A stretch of DNA of 64,000 bases. Source: Hermodice carunculata (lineage: Eukaryota > Annelida > Polychaeta > Eunicida > Amphinomidae). The stretch is from positions 79,913,279 to 79,977,278 of the forward strand of contig OZ026620.1 of the NCBI GenBank assembly GCA_964020975.1. Reading direction: 5' to 3'. The notes under the pieces were generated by a model. The model ran no database searches. It saw only the letters and a list, made by a program, of their open reading frames with translations, and had not been told where the DNA came from. Shown here piece by piece: positions 1 through 13,646 of this stretch. The position numbers and the translations under genes were made by a program. Numbering within the stretch: the first letter of the stretch is position 1; every line of letters starts with the position of its first letter.

Positions 1-81
1 TATATGTACATATATATATATATAATATATATATATATATACATATATATATACATATATATATATATATACATATATATA

Positions 82-156
<75 letters not shown>
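1..156. repeat. (TA)n microsatellite
   Basis: Alternating TA with scattered TATAC/TATGTA interruptions from the window edge to about 156. The open frame across it is only a Tyr-Ile repeat and is not a gene. Confidence 0.97.
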
Positions 157-158
<2 letters not shown>

Positions 159-2230
159 CCATGTATTCGATACCAGCTTTGTATGGGTAGAGGTCCCAGT
201 TTACATGTGAAAGCTTGAAGCATATACATATAAGTCTATATATGACAAAAATAGCTCACGGAAAACAGAAATATAAAAGTGAATATTGAAGATGAATGCA
301 AGTTTACAATGTTAATAAGCATGGGTATGTCTCATTGATTTACAGTCAAACAATTTATTGACACAAAGCATGTCTCATTGATTTACAGTCGAACAATTTA
401 TTGACACAAAATAGTTGAACTTGTATTTTTGATACACATGAAATGTTTTCAAAACTAAACTCACCCAGCAGGACGCGAACAGTTGGCACAAGTAATCTGA
501 AGTTTAGGACTGGTATGCTTAAAGGCAATGTAAACTGGGTAAGATACATTCTTCATAGAGGCACCGCAGCTGGCACGGATATGTACATGCTCATCTTTCT
601 GTAAAAAAAATAATAAATAAGTATGGACATTCAATAGATGAAATGCTATTGCTATTCAATGAGAAAAATGTCTTAAAGATTAAGTGACCTGATACTTCAG
701 CACTGTAGGTTTGCCATACTCAGAAACATTAACTAAAATTTTATTTTATTTTTATTGACGGCTTGTGTACAACACTATACATGTTTTTTGTTTGTTTCTT
801 TTAGTTCACCAAAGCTATAAACTCTGTTGGACTATTTAGTATTATCATGTGCAGAGAAAATAAATTCTGGTTATTGTACCATGCGAGTTGTGATTTTGAG
901 TGGGGGGGGGGGGGGGTTCAGGGCTCAGAAACACACAGAATGAAGATTTTTAAAACATGTATAATATTTTAAAAACATGCAAAGTATTCAAAGGGAAGGG
1001 AGGTTAAAAATTGTTTTTGGTCCCCCATGGTCACAAAGTTGAGTTACTGGACATCTTTAAAATGATGCTTTTGGTCATGACTTATGGGTGAGGTGGTCAA
1101 AAGGTTATGAATCTTTTGTTCATAATGAAGACTTAAAGGCACCTCCCCCCTCCAAAAAAAATGGACAACCCCTTTACAGTTATTTGTATAAATACATGTA
1201 CATTTTTCGCAATCACGGAAGAAACTTGATACATTACTGGACGTCAACATACTGCTACTTTGATATGGGTCCATGAGTATGACAGGAAATGTTTTTGTGT
1301 CGATCTTTCCCAGAGATAAACAACCACAGTCGCACTCCTTTGAATAATAAGATCCGTGATTTGATATTCTTCATTAATATAGACCTTCGTTTTTAAATAC
1401 CAGCAAGCCTAGATTAAAATGGTTTCACAAAAATGAATGTACGGTGCCTTTAACAGTAATCTATCTGGTACATTTTTTACACTCCAAGGACTAACTTTTC
1501 ATAGCAAAATACATTACTGGAAGTCTGCGCTTTCATCGTCTTTGTATAGGCCTATGTTTTAGATTTGATTTATTTCTGTGTCATCCTCTGTCATAAGCAA
1601 CTGTAGTCGTGCCCATTTGATGAAAAATAGATGATCTGGTACCTGATATAAAGTTAGTTAGGCCTAAGTCAGTCGGTTTATAAAAAGCTCGAAACACGCT
1701 CTCAGCCCTGTCAACTCACTCCAAGCCATTTAAAACGTTTAACTTGCTTTAAAAACTCGGAGTGTTCAGATATCAACCGAACATTTAGTTAATAGCTTGT
1801 CTGCGGGAACAATCACCCCCACTGAGTCACGGTAGCCAATCGAGCTCGGAGTTGTCATAATCCCATTACCTAGCACCTGATAGGAGCTACTGCCGGCCCG
1901 GTTCCCACGGAGCAGTGTGATACACACATCCTGGATAGCACGTGGTACTCTAGACCCGTCTACATTCGGTCTCATTCCCTGACACTCAGGTTGTTCACTT
2001 TATTTCTCATTTCATTTGTACCATGGCGATTTTTTAGAAAGATGCTCTCTTCTGATTACTAATGAAGAAATCAGTGCGATAAATGTCGCAAACTTCAATC
2101 GATTTGCCGACTATGACGGTTGATGTGCACGTGGCTACTGCCAAGTACTTTACTACTGGTACACTCGTTTCAAAGTAATCGAAAGCAACGACAAATCGAC
2201 TATCGGCCACAAATCTGACACCAACTAACA
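157..2230. other. Intergenic or intronic DNA without a recognisable gene
   Basis: No open frame here looks like a known family. A short duplicated phrase (TCTCATTGATTTACAGTC) occurs near 330 and 370, and there is a G homopolymer near 903-916. Small minus-strand frames at 1766-1975 and 2034-2231 lie downstream of the SAP exon and could hold further exons of that gene, but neither resembles anything I know. Confidence 0.6.
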
Positions 2231-2303
2231 AAAGTGTAACAAAATGCCCATTCCTGTGAAATCAACCTAGCTCCATGCAAAGAGTAATAAAAACGGAACT
2301 TGC

Positions 2304-2687
2304 CTGTAAACATAGAACTTTCTTCACTTTGCCCGCTCTGAATAACGCATCAGATCTATCTGACACCCGTCTAGTTGGTATGTTCTCAGTATCAGCATTC
2401 AAGAGTTCCCCATCAGTGAGGTAAGTACCAATAAATCCAAGGGTCAACTTTGGAATCATCGCAAGACGATCTGTCCAAGTATTACCGCAACTACTCCACA
2501 CTTCTTGGAAATTTACACACTGATGTTCTGTTACGTTCACAATGTGCTTCTGATTTTTGCTGACTGTTGCAGATAAAAATTTTTTGACAAGACTGTCCTT
2601 GTTCCCATTCTTCTTTCTTCCTAAGTTGCATAAGATATCCTTTAGTTGGGAAACTGTCATTCGTAACAAATCACTTTCTGAAAACAT
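2304..2687 (-). CDS. First coding exon of a SAP-domain protein, possibly SWIM/YqaJ type
   Basis: The frame is open from a TGA just upstream. The first ATG (2685-2687) gives 128 codons ending in phase 0 at a splice-donor-like site. Residues about 3-38 (MFSESDLLRMTVSQLKDIL onward) match a SAP motif, a helix-turn-helix DNA-binding fold, with the expected leucines and the basic second helix (GRKKNGNKDSLVKKFL). The rest, with FIGTYLTDGEL and ALFRAGKVKKV, resembles the N-terminal part of invertebrate SAP/SWIM/YqaJ-nuclease-like proteins, many linked to mobile elements; this second assignment is from memory and tentative. The donor reads CAG then GCAAGT, a good GC-AG type donor. An ORF start further upstream would use TTG and is not favoured. 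Downstream exons were not identified. Confidence 0.55.
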
Positions 2688-3025
2688 TGCCTCTCCCGTA
2701 GTGGACACAATGATGGACAACGCGACAAGAACTGATCACCGCAAGAGCCGTTTTGACCGCAGGAGGTCTCTGATTACAATTGAGAGTCGCACTGCCATCT
2801 AGTGGCGGCAAGGAGTGAACTGATATTTATGTATGATTTACCATTATGTTTAGACATTTGGCTGGTTGATTCTGAAAGTCTCCAAAAAATCACGCTCTAT
2901 TTTGGTCCCAACTTTGAGTTAATGTTTCGAAAGAACGAATCAAGCTTGTGATAGTGGGTACATATACTGCCAATTTTTGGCCAAGCACCCAGGACAGCCC
3001 TTGGTTGACTCCTGGAGTTAATGTT

Positions 3026-3189
<164 letters not shown>

Positions 3190-6100
3190 AACAAAATGAT
3201 TTTCCTACAGAAAATCAAATGTCTCCTGGTGGAACACTTAGGTCTCTGAATAAGCTACAGGTGATAACAAATTACAAATGACCAAGTTTGCTTGAAAATT
3301 ACAATCCTATTTTAGCTCTCACCTAGATACATTACTCTAGCAATTTTTGATCAAGTTCTTCAAGGCTTATTGCAGAGAAACCAATTTCACATAAATGACA
3401 CAGTGACCTTGAAAATTAGGTCAAAGTCACACAAATACAATCCCAACCTCGGACTTACCTTGATATATAATATCCTACCAAGTTTCATCAAATTCCTTTC
3501 TGTCCTTCATGACTTATCGAACAGAAACCAATTTCACATAAGTGACCCTGTGACCTTGAAAATTTGCTTAAGGTCATTCAAATACAACCTTTAACTAGGT
3601 CTTACAAAGATACATAATCCTACTAAGTTTCATCAAATTCCATCCTGTTCTTCAAAACTCATCGAACGGAAACCAATTTCACACAAGTGACCCTGTGACC
3701 TTGAAAATTCACTCAAGGTCATCCAAATACATTGTCAACCTGGGTGTTGCCTAGAAACATTATCCTACCAAGTTTCATCAAATTCCATCAAGTTGTTCAA
3801 GAAAAATGGCAAGGAAACCACATTCACATAAGTGACCCTGTGACCTTCAAAATTCGCTCAAGGTCATCCAAATACAATCCCAACCTAGGTCTTCCCAAGA
3901 TAAATAATCCTACTAAGTTTCATCAAATTCTATCCTGTTCATCATGTAATATCAAACAGAAACAAATTTCACATAAGTGACCCTGTGACCTTGAGAATTC
4001 ACTCTAGGTCATCCAAATACAAATCCAACCTAGGTCTTGCCAAGATACAAACACCTACCAAGTTTCATCAAATTCCATCCTGTTCTTCATGTGAAATCAA
4101 ACAGAAACTTATTTCACATAAGTGATCCTGTGACCTTGAGAATTCCCTCAAGGTCATCCAAATACTACTATAAGCTAGGTCTTGCCAAGATACATAATCC
4201 TACCAAGTTTCATCAAATTCCATCCTGTTTTTCATGACTTATGGAACCCAAATCAATTTCACATCAATGACCCTATGACCTTGAAAATTGGCTCAAGGTC
4301 ATCCAAATACAATCATGCCCTAGGTCTTGCCTAGATACATAATCCTACCCATTTTCATCCAATGTCATCATGTTCTTCAAGACTTATCGCATGGAAACCA
4401 ATTTCACACAAGTGACCTTGTGACCTTGAGAATTTGCTCAAGGTCATCCAAATGCTATACCAACCTAGGTCTCGACAAGATACATAATCCTACCAAGTTT
4501 CATCAAACTCCATCAAGTTCTTCAAGACTTATCGCACAGAAACAAATTTCATACAAGTGACCCTGTGACTTTGAGAATGGGCTCAAGGTCATCCAAATAC
4601 AATCCCAACCAAGGTCTTGCCAAGATACATAATCCTACCAAGTTTCATCAAATTCCATCCTGTTCTTCATGATATCAAGCAGAAACCAATTTGACATAAG
4701 TGACCCAGTGACCTTGAGAATTCGCTCAAGGTCATCCAAATACAATCTCAACCTGGGACTTGCCTAGATATATAATTCTACCAAGTTTCATCAAATTCCA
4801 TCAAGTTCTACAAGACTTATCGCACAGAAACCAATTTCACACAAGTGACCCTGTGACCTTATGAATCCGCTCAAGGTCATCCAAATACTCTCTCAACCTA
4901 GGTCTTACCAAGATACATAATCCTACCAAGTTTCATCAAACTCCATCAAGTTCTTCAAGACTTATCGCACAGAAACAAATTTCATACAAGTGACCCTGTG
5001 ACCTTGAGAATGGGCTCAAGGTCATCCAATTACAATCCCAACCTAGGTCTTGCCAAGATACATAATCCTACCAAGTTTCATCAAATTCCATCCTGTTCTT
5101 CATGACTTATCGAATGGAAACCAATTTCACATAAATGATCCTGTGACCTTGAAAATTTGCTCAAGGTCCTCCAAATACATTCACAACCTCAGTCCTGCCT
5201 AGATACATGATCTTACCAAGTTTCATCAAATTCCATCTGGTTTTTCAACACTTATCCCACGGAAACCAATTTCACATAAGAGACCCTGTGACCTTAAGAA
5301 TTCGCTCAAGGTCATGCAAATACAATTTTTACGTAGGTCTTGCCAAGATACATAATCCTACAAAGTTTCATCAAATTCAATCAAGTTCTTCAAGACTTAT
5401 CAAAAGGAAACCAATTTCACACAAGTGACCCTGTGACCTTATGAATTCGCTCAAGGTCATCCAAATACTATCGCAACCTAGGTCTTGCCAAGATACATAA
5501 CCCTACCAAGTTTCATCAAATTCCATCAAGTTCTTCAAGACTTATCACACAGAAACCAATTTCATACAAGTGGCCCTGTGACCTTGAGAATGGGCTCTAG
5601 GTCGTCCAAATACAATCCCAACCTAGGTCTTGCCAAGACACATAATCCTATTAAGTTTCATTAAATTCTATAATGTTCTTCATGTGATATCAAACAGAAA
5701 CCAATTTCACATAAGTGACCCTCTGACCTTAAGAGTTCGCTCAATGTCATCCATATACAATCTCAAGCTAGGTCTTGCCTAGATACATCATCCTACCCAG
5801 TTTCATCACATTCCACCAAGTTCTTCATGACTTATCGTACAGAAACCAATTTCACATAAGTGACCATGTGACCTTGAGAATTCTCTCAATATCATCCAAA
5901 TACAATCCCAACCTACGTCTTGCCAAAATGCATAATCTTACAAAGTTTCATCAAATTCCATTAAGTTATTCAAGACTTATTGCATGGAAACCAATTTCAC
6001 ACAAGTGACTGTGACCATGAGAATTCGCTCAAGGTCATCCAAATACAATTCTAAACCTAGGTCTTGCCAAGATACATAATCCTACAAAGTGTCATCAAAT

Positions 6101-8455
6101 TCCATCAAGTTCTTCAAGACTTATCGAACGGAAACCAATTTCACATAAGTGAACCTGTGACCTTGAGAATTCGCTCAAGGTCATTCAAATACGATCCTAA
6201 GCTAGGTCTTGCAAAGATACATACACGGTCTAAGTTTCATCAAATTCCATCCTGTTCTTTATGACTTATCGAACGGAAACCAATTTCACACAAGTGACCC
6301 TGTGACCTTGAAAATTCACAAAAGGTCATCCAAATACATTCTCAACCTGGTGGTTGCATAGATACATAATCCTACCAAGTTTCATCAAATTCCATCAAGT
6401 TCTTCTAGACTTATCGAATGGAAACCAATTTCACATAAATGAACCTGTGACCTTGAGAATTCGCTCAGGGACATTCAAATACGATCCAAAGCTAGGTCTT
6501 GCAAAGATACATATCCTTACCAAGTTTCATCAAATTCCATCCTGTTCATCATGACTTATCGAACGGAAACCAATTCACATAAGTGACCCTGTGACCTTGA
6601 GAACTTGCTCAAAGTCATCCAAATGCAATCCCATTCTAGGTCCTGCCTAGATACATAATCCTACCAAGTTTTATCAAATTCCATCCTGTTCTTTTTGACT
6701 TATCGCACAGAAACCAATTTCATACAAGTGACCCTGTGACCTTGAGAATGGGCTCTAGGTCATCCAAGTACAATCCCAACCTAGGTCTTGCCAAGATACA
6801 TAATCCTACCAAGTTTCATTAAATTCTATAATGTTCTTCATGTGATATCAAACAGAAACCAATTTCACATAAGTGACCCTCTGACCTTAAGAGTTCGCTC
6901 AATGTCATCCAAATACAATCTCAAGCTAGGTCTTGCCTAGATACAATATCCAACCGAGTTTCATCACATTCCACCAAGTTCTTCATGACTTATCGCACAG
7001 AAACCAATTTCACATAAGTGACACTGTGACCTTGAGAATTCTCTCAATGTCATCCAAATACAATCCCAACCTACGTCTTCCCAAGATACATAATCTAACT
7101 AAGTTTTATCAAATTCCATCAAGTTCTTCAAGACTTAAAGCACGGAAACCAATTTCACACAAGTGACTCGGTGACCTTGAGAATTCGCTCAAGGTCCCCC
7201 AAATACAATTCTTAACCTAGGTCTTGCCAAGCTACATAATCCTACAAAGTTTCATCAAATTCCATCCTGTTCTTCATGATATCAAGCAGAAACCAAGCTG
7301 ACATAAGTGACCCTGTGACCTTGAGAATTCGCTCACGGTGATCCAAATACAATCCTGACCTAGGCCTTGCCAAGATACATAATCCTACAAAGTTTCATCA
7401 AATTCCATCCTGTTCTTTATGACTTATCGAACGGAAACCAATTTCACATAAGTGAACCTGTGACCTTGAGAATTCGCTCAAGGTCATTCAAATACGATCC
7501 TAAGCTAGGTTTTGTAAAGATACATAATAATACAAAGTTTCATCAAATTCCATCCTGTTCTTTATGACTTATCGAACGGAAACCAATTTCACACAAGAGA
7601 CCCTGTGACATTGAGAATTCCCTCAATGTCATCCAAATACGATCTCAACCTGGGTGTTGCCTAGATACATAATCCTACTTAGTTTCATAAAATTCATTCA
7701 AGTTCTTCAAGACTTATCGCACGGAAACCAATTTCACACAAATGACCCTGTGACCTTGAGAATTCGCTCAAGGTCATCCAAATGCAATCCAACCTGGGTT
7801 TTGCCAAGATACATAATCGAACCAAGTTTCATAAAATTCCATCCTGTTCTTCATGACTTATCGAATGGAAACCAATTTCATATAAGTGACCCTGTGACCT
7901 TAAAAATTTACTCAAAGTCATCCAAATACAGTCGCAACCCGGGTCTTGTCTAGATGCATTATCGTACCAAGTTTAATCTAATTCCATTACGTTCTTCATG
8001 ACTTATCGCACGGAAACCAATTTCACATAAGTGACCCTGTGACCTTGAGAATTCACAAAAGGTCATCCAAATACAATTCTAAGATAGGTCTTGCAAAGAT
8101 ACATAATCGTACCAAATTGCATCAAATTCCATTCTATTCTTCACGACTTATCGAATGGAAATCAATTTCACATAAATGACCCTGTGACCTTGAGAATTCG
8201 CTAAAGGTCATCCAAATACAATCCTTACCTAGGCCTTGCCAAGATACATAATCCTACCAAGTTTCATCAAATTCCATCAAGTTCTTCAAGATTCATCGAA
8301 TGGAAACCAATTGCAATAAGTGACCCTGTGACCTTGAAAATTCGCTCAAGGTCATCAAAATACAATCCCATCCTAGGTCCTGCCTAGATACATACTCCTA
8401 CCAAGTTTCATCAATTTCTGTCAAGTCCTTCAAGACTTATCGCACAGAAACCAAG
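3190..8455 (+). mobile_element. Family A: hairpin-started element carrying a large tandem array
   Basis: The left end reads AACAAAA, then a perfect 8-bp-arm hairpin (TGATTTTC at 3197-3204, loop CTACA, GAAAATCA at 3210-3217). The tandem array follows. This is the same left-end plan as families D, E and H here. No right-end hairpin is visible: the array runs out at about 8455 into CAA/ATT microsatellite. That the hairpin and array form one mobile unit is inference from the shared plan. Confidence 0.5.
3355..8450 (+). repeat. Minisatellite of ~145-bp units, about 35 copies
   Basis: Units repeat about every 145 bp and share, in order: AAACCAATTTCACATAAGTG, ACCCTGTGACCTTGAGAATT, CGCTCAAGGTCATCC, AAATACAATCCCAACCTAGG, TCTTGCCAAGATACATAATC, CTACCAAGTTTCATCAAATT and CCATCCTGTTCTTCATGACT. 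Copies diverge by several to a few tens of percent, so the array is old and not recently homogenised. Each unit holds the inverted pair TGACCTTGA / TCAAGGTCA with an 8-nt spacer. Because 145 is not a multiple of three, open stretches of 65-99 codons appear in shifting frames. They are a by-product of one frame lacking stops, not genes. Confidence 0.95.
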
Positions 8456-8464
8456 TGTTGAAGA

Positions 8465-8593
8465 ACCTGAACAACAACAACCACAACAACAACAACAACA
8501 ACAACAACAAGCAGAAGAAACTGGCACTAAAACAATATGTCCCCCGGCTTCCACCAGGAGACATAACAACAACCACAACAACAACAACAACAA

Positions 8594-8654
<61 letters not shown>
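8465..8654. repeat. (CAA)n and (ATT)n microsatellites
   Basis: Two CAA tracts (about 8470-8510 and 8565-8595), the second running directly into (ATT)n to about 8654. Poly-Asn, poly-Val and poly-Ile frames on either strand are artefacts. Confidence 0.95.
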
Positions 8655-9488
8655 GTTATTAAACCCGCCGAATTCGAGGAAAAACATACATAATACATCG
8701 AGATAAGCACAATGAAACTATACAAGTTAAGTTATTACAGAATAAAACAAGATGTACCGCAAAACCAAATAGCTTCCGTTAGCAGTGATACCAGCTTATG
8801 GTTTTTTTTAACCATAACGTTAAATAAAATTTCAATGGTGCAATAAAAATCCTAAGGAGTCGAGTAACATAATCTAAACGGGTACCTAGTACAGCTGAAC
8901 CAGTTAAAATGTTCTCATAGGAAATACAAATTCAAATCACGTACGCATGTGTCAACCTTAAAAGTACTGTTAAACAGTAATACGGCACGCTCTAACATAA
9001 ATTTCTTTAGCAATTTCACTGAAATTTTGTACACTTACACAAGCAATGTCATCAATATATCTTGCGTTGTTTGCTAATTTTTGTAGGAACGGCCAGTAAC
9101 CGGGAGCAAATGCTACAACATGCACAGATATATGTAAATATATATATATGTGTGTGTGTGTGTGTGTATGTTGTAACATTTGATCAATAATCATTAGATG
9201 TACACTGATCAGTCACTTATATAACATATGTACTTTGAAGGTAGAAAAGCATTTGTATTGTATCTGCTATGCTTATAGTCGAGATTTTAACGAGTTACTA
9301 ACTGGAATTTTCGAATTTGATAATTTTTGTTTGATGTGCTGTTAAATTTTAAAAAGAAACATAAAAGATTGAAAAATTTGAAGAAGTACTGCTAACTGTT
9401 TATCTGATGCCTGAATATGGTGGCTGAAAGATGATCACATGGCTCAGTGTGATTACATGGTTTTTGTCATATGTTACTAGACATTTAA
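8655..9488. other. No gene recognised
   Basis: AT-rich sequence. A short alternating (AT)/(GT) tract lies near 9136-9167. No open frame resembles a known protein. Confidence 0.6.
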
Positions 9489-9489
9489 T

Positions 9490-9846
9490 GGGGGTGCTCA
9501 GTGGACCAGCGAGTTGCGCGTTGGACACTCACCGCTGCGGCCCGGGTTCGATCCCCAGCGATGGCACAAGTTGTTCGTCCCGGGAAGCTCTTCCGACGGG
9601 TGAATCCGATTCCTCCGAGGGTTCGAATTTCGCGGCGTTTTTTGACTAGGGGTTAGTGGTCGCATGTGGCAAGGTTTCCCAAACACCTGCTGAGCACCGT
9701 AGGTTTTCTCCGGGATCTCCGGTTTCCTCCTACATTAAGTTTGGGATAATTGGGCTAAGATCTTGCCTACTGGACCCTGTGGAAGAACAGCCATTGGCTG
9801 AACAGGCTATCCAATAAAGATGTTCAATTATTATTATTATTATTAA
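9490..9846 (+). mobile_element. tRNA-derived SINE with (ATT)n tail
   Basis: The GC-rich head has an A-box-like stretch (TGCTCAGTGGACC near 9495) and a perfect B-box-like GGTTCGATCCC near 9546, spaced as in a tRNA gene, so RNA polymerase III transcription is expected. A unique body of about 230 bp follows, with a TTCTCCGG...CTCCGGTTTCCTCC stretch near 9705-9730, and then an ATT-repeat tail. TTAATG occurs just before the head and just after the tail and may be the target duplication. Open frames on both strands are incidental. I did not assign a SINE family. Confidence 0.82.
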
Positions 9847-10042
9847 TGACGCCATTAAATGTTTGAAGATTTAACTCAATATCGATTAAAAACGGTGGGC
9901 CATTTACATATGAATAGTTACACAACTGCGTCCTGTTCTAAACAATAATCCTTTTTAGATTAAATCAATGGAATCCCATGACCTAACAGTCTCCCAAGAT
10001 TGCTTTGTGTTTAAACATTCACGATCGCTTTCTTACTAAGTG

Positions 10043-10441
10043 CTAAGAGCGACCTTTAACACTGCCCATGGGCAAGTCTGTCCCAACCCTTGTGAGAGGT
10101 TGTGCATAAAGGAACCGTATCCTTGCATTTCTGGGATTCGAAGCAGTTTGCACTAGTGGAAATGGTACCTCACTGCAATAACCGGACCACATTCCACAGC
10201 CAAAATTGCGATAGGCCATGGTAATAACGATGAAACAAACAGCTATGATGACCATTGGCCAAAGGAATAAGTGAATCAACGCAGCGTCGCTAAATCTGTG
10301 TTTTCGTAGGACCTTTTTTGTAGCACTAGGGTTGTAAAAACATGAGAAGTTGGTACCAGGTTGGCCCCATTGATCCACGTAATCTTGAACATTGCCTTTG
10401 TTCTCCCACTCTGATGCTTCGCAGGCGGGTTAGTACGAACA
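10043..10441 (-). CDS. KCNMB-like: BK-channel beta subunit (Slo-beta/KCNMB-like), last exon
   Basis: After an acceptor (TTCTGCAG) the exon is read in phase 0, continuing the exon at 17719-18117. It encodes the end of the extracellular loop, NFSCFYNP (family: FTCYYNP), then a basic stretch, LIHLFLWPMVIIAVCFIVI (family LLHCFLWP followed by TM2) and a short cytoplasmic tail ending at TAG (10043-10045). In the family, beta subunits have two membrane helices and a cysteine-rich loop and tune Ca2+/voltage gating of Slo1. Oddity: the exon opens C-S-Y-stop-P-A-C, exactly over the family motif CSYIPPC, so codon 4 is TAA. If real, the product ends before TM2. An inactive copy, an allele or a sequence error are all possible. 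Using a later AG as acceptor would avoid the stop but lose two conserved cysteines. Family call is strong; functional state uncertain. Confidence 0.85.
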
Positions 10442-10479
10442 CTGCAGAACACAATGTCAGATTAGTAAGGCCAATGGCC

Positions 10480-11675
10480 AAACAAGAAATTCGAAATTAA
10501 CCCCAAAATGAATGGATTTCACAGTGACCTAGATATTTGACCTAGTGACCTACTTTTGCCATGTGACACAACAACTCCCCAGGTAGTATTAAAATAATAA
10601 ATTTGGTAGCTGTAGGTATTATAGTAAGGGAAATATGGCATGGACAAGGTTTTACATGGAGTTTACACTGTGACCTAGATATTTGACCTAGTGACCTAAT
10701 TTTGCGTCGTGACACACTTTTAGGTCACAATACATTATCAGTAAACTTTTATAACAAGAAGTCAAAATTTTTAAGAATTACAGTAAGGACATGAAAATAC
10801 TGTACATTTATGTATTACTGTGACCCAAATATTTGACGGACGGACGGACACACCGACGGTGCCCATTACCATATCCCCTCTAAGGTCTACCCACCATAAA
10901 AAAATCAAAGGGCTGGCATCAATAATTTAGAAGATATGGCCCGGACAAAATTTGTATTGTATCTTGAGCTTGCTTAATGAACTTCGTTAATTAATTAATT
11001 AATGGAACTAATTAACCACAGAAAACAATGCGTATGCACACCTACTACCTATGGTCTATCCACAACAAAAAATTCAAAGGGCTAGCATTAATATTTTAGA
11101 AGATATGGCCCGGAGAAAATTTGTCTTGCTTAACGAACTTTGTTAAATAATTAATTAATGCAAGTAATTAGCCACACAAAACAATGCCTATGCACAGCTA
11201 CTACCTAAATTCTACCCACCATAAAAAAATTGAAGAGGTAGCATTAATATAGGGAAAATATGTGCCGGACAAAATTTGTTTCTGTATATTTACATATCGA
11301 TTGGTGACCCAAATATTTGACCTAGTGACCTAGTTTTGCTCTATGACACTTTCTTAGACTAAGCTTCACATTTGTGTAACATTTCATGACTCTAAGTAAA
11401 AGGACAAAAAAGTTATGGCCCGGACAAGATTTTTCATACATATGTATTCTGTGACCCAGATATTTGACCTACTGACCTATTTTTGGCACACCATACACCT
11501 CTATCCTAGGAAGTACAAACACATTAAATTTGGTAGCTCTGGGTGTTATGGTGTTGGAAATATGGCCCGGAGAAGCTTTGGACGGACAGACGGAAGGACG
11601 GACGGACGGAAGGACGGACGGGCGGACGAGGTGCAAACCTCTAGTCCCCCACCAAGTGGGCGGGGGACTAAAAAA
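10480..11675 (+). mobile_element. Family C: AGGTCA-rich element ending in a GGACTAAAA hairpin
   Basis: Degenerate sub-repeats carry 'gtgacctagatatttgacc' plus 'tagtgacct' (near 10530, 10673, 11303, 11452) and 'atatggcccgga' (near 10635, 10935, 11104, 11414, 11561). A GACGG-rich tract lies at about 11580-11630. The right end is a perfect 9-bp-arm hairpin: TAGTCCCCC (11642-11650), GGGGGACTA (11662-11670), followed by A residues. A second GACGG tract near 10835 suggests at least two joined or nested copies. The left end is less clear; AACAAGAAATTCG near 10487 may be it. No coding capacity. Confidence 0.65.
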
Positions 11676-11679
11676 AATG

Positions 11680-13000
<1,321 letters not shown>

Positions 13001-13008
13001 ATAGTTTT

Positions 13009-13081
13009 ACCACAGAAAAGTGTTTTAAATCATATCACGAGCCAAAGGCGAGGGACATGTTTTACAACACTTTTCTGTTGG
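13009..13081. repeat. Palindromic fold-back, copy 1
   Basis: ACCACAGAAAAGTGTT at 13009-13024 is the reverse complement, apart from one extra base, of AACACTTTTCTGTTGGT at 13065-13081. The intervening segment includes CGAGCCAAAGGCGAGGGACA. A related copy lies at 13647-13731. The phrase CCCGAATGTGTGCCA sits just left of this copy. Confidence 0.75.
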
Positions 13082-13279
13082 TGGCGTCTGGAGTGGAAGG
13101 TACCCCCTCCACACCCACATACACGTGCAAGGAGCGCATCAATAGGGGTGCTTTATAATGCGCAGACTTCTGTGCCAAGACCTGGTTGGTCAGGTTTTCT
13201 AGGGCCCGTGAAGTCATGGTTTTTTTCTGTAGTCAAACCCATCCCTCCATATTTTGTGAGCCTAGTTTGTTTGGTTTTT

Positions 13280-13340
13280 TTTGGGGGGGGGGGGGGGTTG
13301 TTTTTTTTGTTTTCTTGTTTTTTTTTGGGGGGGGGGATTC
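13280..13340. repeat. Poly-G/poly-T simple sequence
   Basis: Runs of G (about 16 and 10) set in T runs. The frames they give on each strand are spurious. Confidence 0.9.
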
Positions 13341-13646
13341 CTGTAGGGATCCTGTTTTGGTTCAGCACCATGAACTGAGAATGACTGACAGGATTACCAA
13401 AACGACCATTTGTTTTATATTTCTCAACTTTTGAAAACAATCCATGATTAGCAGCGTAGCCAGCTGCAAGGTTGTGGAAGAAAATGAAGAGTTTAGTAGA
13501 ATGTACCAAAAAACCGGACACAACAAACTTGGCTGGGTTATCTTTCTTATTGGGAAGTGTGGACCACCTGAAAGGCTGCTGCTCATAAGCCATTTTTATT
13601 GAAAATGTTGGTGGCCAGCACATTTAATTCCAGATGGTGGAAGCTA

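Noticed and set aside
3370-7953. Series of 65-99-codon plus-strand frames with similar peptides (for example SFIKFHQVLHDLS...QFHISDPVTL)
   Set aside because: They follow the ~145-bp tandem unit, whose length is not a multiple of three. One frame of the unit happens to lack stops. There is no shared start context, splice signals or family match.
8411-8725. Cys-, Asn- and Leu-rich open frames on both strands
   Set aside because: Translations of CAA/ATT triplet repeats.
9431-9686. Open frames over the SINE
   Set aside because: A GC-rich tRNA-like head and SINE body explain the sequence on both strands.
10435-10441. TACTAAC as a functional intron branch point
   Set aside because: It is only a few bases after a good acceptor, and the codons on both sides match the conserved KCNMB motif. 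Treated as a coincidence, though noted in the findings.
13153-13623. 156-codon minus-strand frame
   Set aside because: It crosses poly-C/poly-A tracts (Pro/Lys runs) and has no domain or splice support.
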